Below, piece by piece: positions 61,351 through 64,000 of a stretch of 64,000 nucleotides of DNA (position 1 is the stretch's first letter; the number at the start of each line of letters is the position of its first letter). Below the pieces are notes generated by a model, which was not told the DNA's origin, made no database searches, and saw nothing but the letters and a program-made list of their open reading frames with translations. Origin of the DNA: Pseudodesulfovibrio tunisiensis (lineage in GTDB: Bacteria > Desulfobacterota > Desulfovibrionia > Desulfovibrionales > Desulfovibrionaceae); assembly GCF_022809775.1 (NCBI RefSeq), contig NZ_CP094380.1, positions 2,207,501-2,271,500 of the forward strand. Direction: 5' to 3'. Made by a program: the position numbers and the translations under genes.

Positions 61351-62780
61351 CACTGCTCTCCCCTGCATTCCGGAGACAGAAAAGGCGTTGTCGGCGAATC
61401 CGCTTCTCCCTGCGTGACTCCGGCAAAAAAACCCTTCCGGTAGAGACGATGGAGCCGCATCCGGGAAATCACGAAAAACGGAGGCAGCAGGAACGGATAG
61501 CCAAGACGCCGCATCCCTTCACCCGGGGATTCGGCGAATCCCCGGGCAATCCAGGAAAAAGTCGGAAGTTCCCCCCGAAACGGACGAATCAGACATTCCA
61601 CAAGGGAATAGTCCGGCACTGGGGCCGGAGAATAGCCAAGCTCTCGCATTTCCTCCGCAAACAGCAGGTCCAGAAGGCGTATTTCATGCGGAGCCAGCCG
61701 GGAACGCCAACGATCGGTGACATGCCGGTTGGGTCCGGCGGCATGATCGGCCACCTTCTGCGGATCATTGACCAGCGGCCCGTTCGTCTTCCCCTGATAC
61801 CGGGAGTTGTAGGCCCCGGTTCCCTTCCAGGGACTTCCCATGGAGGTTGGCACATACTCCGCATCCTTCCATTCCGGCAGCATGTCGATATCCAGCCACG
61901 CGGCCACCCGCTCCATGGTCGGCACGAAACGCAGATTGAGATCCTCATTCCGCAGCACGCGGAAATCGACATCCGTCCGATGCCTGAGCCGGTAGATGCA
62001 ACGCGCGGTCTGTGCCCCGTAGGCAAGCCAGAAGGACCAGACAGAGGAATCCATGGTCAGATCGTCGGTCAGCAGACTCCGGAGTCGAGCCAGGGCATTT
62101 TTCGGGGTGACACCATACATGTTGCCCAGCTGGTTGACGTACTGATGCCGGTTTGACGCATACATGGCACGAGGATCCCGCACCAGACTGATGGGCTTGA
62201 GGTCGGGGAAATCGGCAAGAGCGGCATCCAGAATCCTGCCGGAAAAACCCTGCATGACATGTTCGAATCGCAGGCTGATCGCATCGGCGATCAGCAGATA
62301 TCGGGTCCGGGACACATCCCGTCCCGTTCCGACCGCCATGGCGTAGTAAGCGGCAATCAGAAGATCCCGACGGGCAATCTCCGAACGTGCCAGAACCAGC
62401 TTCCGAAACACGGCACGGCACAGCGGCCGGTCAACGGGCGTATCGGGATTTCCTCCGATCTTGCGGACATACGCCCTGACAGTCTCGTCGGCATCCTGAA
62501 AGACGTACCGGAAATAGCTTTTCTCCAGAATGAACTTGCAGGCGCGGGCGGAATCCAGCCTGCTTTCCATGCCGAATTCCGTGACCAGATAGGAATAAAG
62601 ATAGTGCACCCAATGGCAGCCCATCACCTCGGGATGCCTGTCGAAAATGCCGAGCAGAAAGCCGTTGCCCGCCCTGCCGACATGGTCGAAAGCCAGAATC
62701 AGATTCAACCGGGAGCACAGCGTGCGGTACGCTTCCTCATGCCGGGTCGATTCATCAGTCACGAGCATTTCCTTCTTCAT
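61350..62780 (-). CDS. Sulfotransferase family protein
   Basis: 476 residues, longer than most. ILAFDHVGRAGNGFLLGIFDRHPEV resembles the 5'-phosphosulfate loop, with GRAGNGFL in place of the usual basic loop; ISLVRDPRAMYASNRHQYVNQ is the 3'-phosphate site; VLRNEDLNLRFVPTMERVAAWLDI is typical of the family. Probably a glycan sulfotransferase. Overlaps the downstream amidotransferase (TGATG) and starts inside the upstream one (26-bp overlap), so it is flanked by both. Confidence 0.8.
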   Translation of the reverse strand: MKKEMLVTDESTRHEEAYRTLCSRLNLILAFDHVGRAGNGFLLGIFDRHPEVMGCHWVHYLYSYLVTEFGMESRLDSARACKFILEKSYFRYVFQDADETVRAYVRKIGGNPDTPVDRPLCRAVFRKLVLARSEIARRDLLIAAYYAMAVGTGRDVSRTRYLLIADAISLRFEHVMQGFSGRILDAALADFPDLKPISLVRDPRAMYASNRHQYVNQLGNMYGVTPKNALARLRSLLTDDLTMDSSVWSFWLAYGAQTARCIYRLRHRTDVDFRVLRNEDLNLRFVPTMERVAAWLDIDMLPEWKDAEYVPTSMGSPWKGTGAYNSRYQGKTNGPLVNDPQKVADHAAGPNRHVTDRWRSRLAPHEIRLLDLLFAEEMRELGYSPAPVPDYSLVECLIRPFRGELPTFSWIARGFAESPGEGMRRLGYPFLLPPFFVISRMRLHRLYRKGFFAGVTQGEADSPTTPFLSPECRGEQ

Positions 62781-64000
62781 CTCTCCACCCGCGCCCTATG
62801 AGGACATAGGATCGCCGGGATTTCGAAACAGTTCGCGTCGCGCCGGTCAAATAGCCGCAGCCGGGCAATTCCCGGTCAGAGCCTGCTTCGGGCCAGAAAA
62901 GACGCGACCGCCATTCCGAACCGTTCTTCGACCACACCCGGGGATTGCGATGCGCGTTCACGCATTCGAAAAATTCCTCCCGGGCCATGCCGACCCAATC
63001 CAGAAACATGTCCAGATCATTCGGTTCCACAGCCTGATAGCATTCCACGATCCCGAGGGCTTCATCACGGGAAAGCCTGCCGTACCGGATTTCCCGGCAG
63101 GCATGGTCAACCACCTTGGAATACCCGTGCTTCAGATACTTGATGTAATCATGCACACCGGAATAATGAAAGCTGTCCGCGTGGTTGTAGGCATCGAACG
63201 TGCGCTGCTGGGCAAGCGGTTCATATCCGTGCCGGGCCATCATGACTTCATGCTGCGCCTTGGTGTCCCAGCGGATGAAATTGCCCAGATACACGCCCCG
63301 CACGCCCACCTGCGCCAGCTCCCGTTCATGAGGATAGACAAAGGGCAGAACATCCCGCTCGGCAAGACCGGACTCCAGCCGAAGCAGGTCCTCGGCCTCG
63401 AATCCCATGAGATCGTGCTCCTGCCGGTACTTGCGGGACATCTCCACCGCGTCGAGGTGCGAATACATGCCGACCTGCTCGACACCCTGATGTGCCCCCC
63501 ACAAGACAAGGGGTATCTTGAACCGGGCCGCAATCTGGACCGGAAAGACGGTGTGTCCGGCAATGCAGTGCCAGTACATGCTTCCCATCAGACGCAGGCT
63601 TGCCCGGGTCACGGCCTTGACGCTGGCCGGGGACACGTTCATCTGAAGGAAGTCGCAATCGAATTCCGTACGAAGACGGGCCAGATTCCTGATTCCGGTG
63701 GGCGTATTGTACTGCTTGTTGTAGGCAACCAGCAGGGGATTCAGCTTGAGCCTGTTCTTCACGACGTCAACAATGAAGAACGAATCTCCGGCTCCGGAGA
63801 CCGGGACCACGCAGTCATGCACAAGGCCGCTCGCACTCCGGTAGGGACGAACCATTTCCCGAAGCAGCTCGAACCGGGCATCCCAATCCAGAAAATCCTT
63901 TTCCTCGTGAACCCGGCACCCGCTGCAAACGCCCTCATCGTCAAGGACAATGCCCAACGGATGGGTCTCGGGGTACAGGCATCGCGAGCAATGTCGTATC
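62755..64000 (-). CDS. N-acetyl sugar amidotransferase, 5' end cut by window edge
   Basis: Reads on beyond base 64000: the last bases encode HCSRCLYPETHPLGIVLDDEGVCSGC, the expected N-terminal Cys motif, so only a few codons are missing. The ATP loop reads VVPVSGAGDSFFIVDVV, where the paralogue at 60223-61350 has SGGKDS, so the Lys is absent. FIRWDTKAQHEVMMARHGYEP and HDYIKYLKHGYSKVVDHACREIRYGR follow the family. Same operon as the sulfotransferase and the paralogue. Confidence 0.88.
   Translation of the reverse strand, partial: IRHCSRCLYPETHPLGIVLDDEGVCSGCRVHEEKDFLDWDARFELLREMVRPYRSASGLVHDCVVPVSGAGDSFFIVDVVKNRLKLNPLLVAYNKQYNTPTGIRNLARLRTEFDCDFLQMNVSPASVKAVTRASLRLMGSMYWHCIAGHTVFPVQIAARFKIPLVLWGAHQGVEQVGMYSHLDAVEMSRKYRQEHDLMGFEAEDLLRLESGLAERDVLPFVYPHERELAQVGVRGVYLGNFIRWDTKAQHEVMMARHGYEPLAQQRTFDAYNHADSFHYSGVHDYIKYLKHGYSKVVDHACREIRYGRLSRDEALGIVECYQAVEPNDLDMFLDWVGMAREEFFECVNAHRNPRVWSKNGSEWRSRLFWPEAGSDRELPGCGYLTGATRTVSKSRRSYVLIGRGWRDEEGNARD

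Overview
The window looks like a chromosomal segment of a Desulfovibrio-type bacterium (Desulfovibrionaceae or close relatives). This is inferred from gene content, not from a marker gene. The main clues are the archaeal-style entry to aromatic synthesis (ADH synthase plus 3-dehydroquinate synthase II) at the head of a pheA-aroA-tyrA-trp supraoperon, cobalamin genes of the anaerobic type, a LUD-domain protein, CxxC-rich small proteins, and high GC content with dense, translationally coupled operons.

Layout. 1-380 is the upstream end of an rRNA operon that runs leftward out of the window; it carries three evenly spaced promoters. 684-1264 holds two small leftward genes. 2129-4600 is a rightward run: purN, a DEDDh exonuclease, the precorrin-4 methyltransferase gene and yjbQ. 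4704-6551 is an AraC regulator plus a short-chain dehydrogenase. They sit between intact yjbQ and a broken second copy of its 3' half (6838-7075), which suggests an inserted block. Then come a LUD protein, marR with an O-methyltransferase, and a periplasmic binding protein. glnK-amtB (leftward) has a consensus sigma-54 promoter and faces the aromatic supraoperon.

12353-24138 is the aromatic amino acid supraoperon: a 30-residue leader peptide rich in Phe, Tyr and Trp with an attenuator, then ADH synthase, DHQ synthase II, pheA, aroA, tyrA, a second attenuator whose Trp codons are the last part of tyrA itself, and trpEGDCFBA. The two attenuators give a coherent reading: the first senses all three aromatic amino acids for the common pathway, the second senses Trp for the trp branch.

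24148-44570 is mixed housekeeping: a kinase-like protein with UspA, prepilin peptidase, phenylacetate-CoA ligase, a YitT protein, truA, a MotE-like protein and fliJ, dinB, cbiA, a TPR protein, a GGDEF-EAL protein coupled to a periplasmic binding protein, cinA C-domain, rfaE2 and a YkgJ protein. This stretch has three copies (24148-24515, 34394-34743, 42938-43299) of a roughly 360-bp intergenic element with several stems. The stems keep their pairing while their sequence differs between copies. The element has inverted ends that abut stop codons. Fragments occur at 29607-29662 and 44556-44570.

44732-64000 is a surface-glycan region: two glycosyltransferase genes leftward, one of them fused to a polysaccharide deacetylase; a rightward run of a sulfotransferase, two methyltransferases, two unrecognised proteins, a CMP-sugar synthetase, two possible GT-B proteins, a GNAT-cytidylyltransferase fusion, a Gfo/Idh oxidoreductase and a DegT aminotransferase; then, convergent, two N-acetyl sugar amidotransferases flanking another sulfotransferase. 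The set resembles nonulosonic-acid (sialic, legionaminic or pseudaminic type) synthesis and decoration. The actual sugar cannot be named from sequence.
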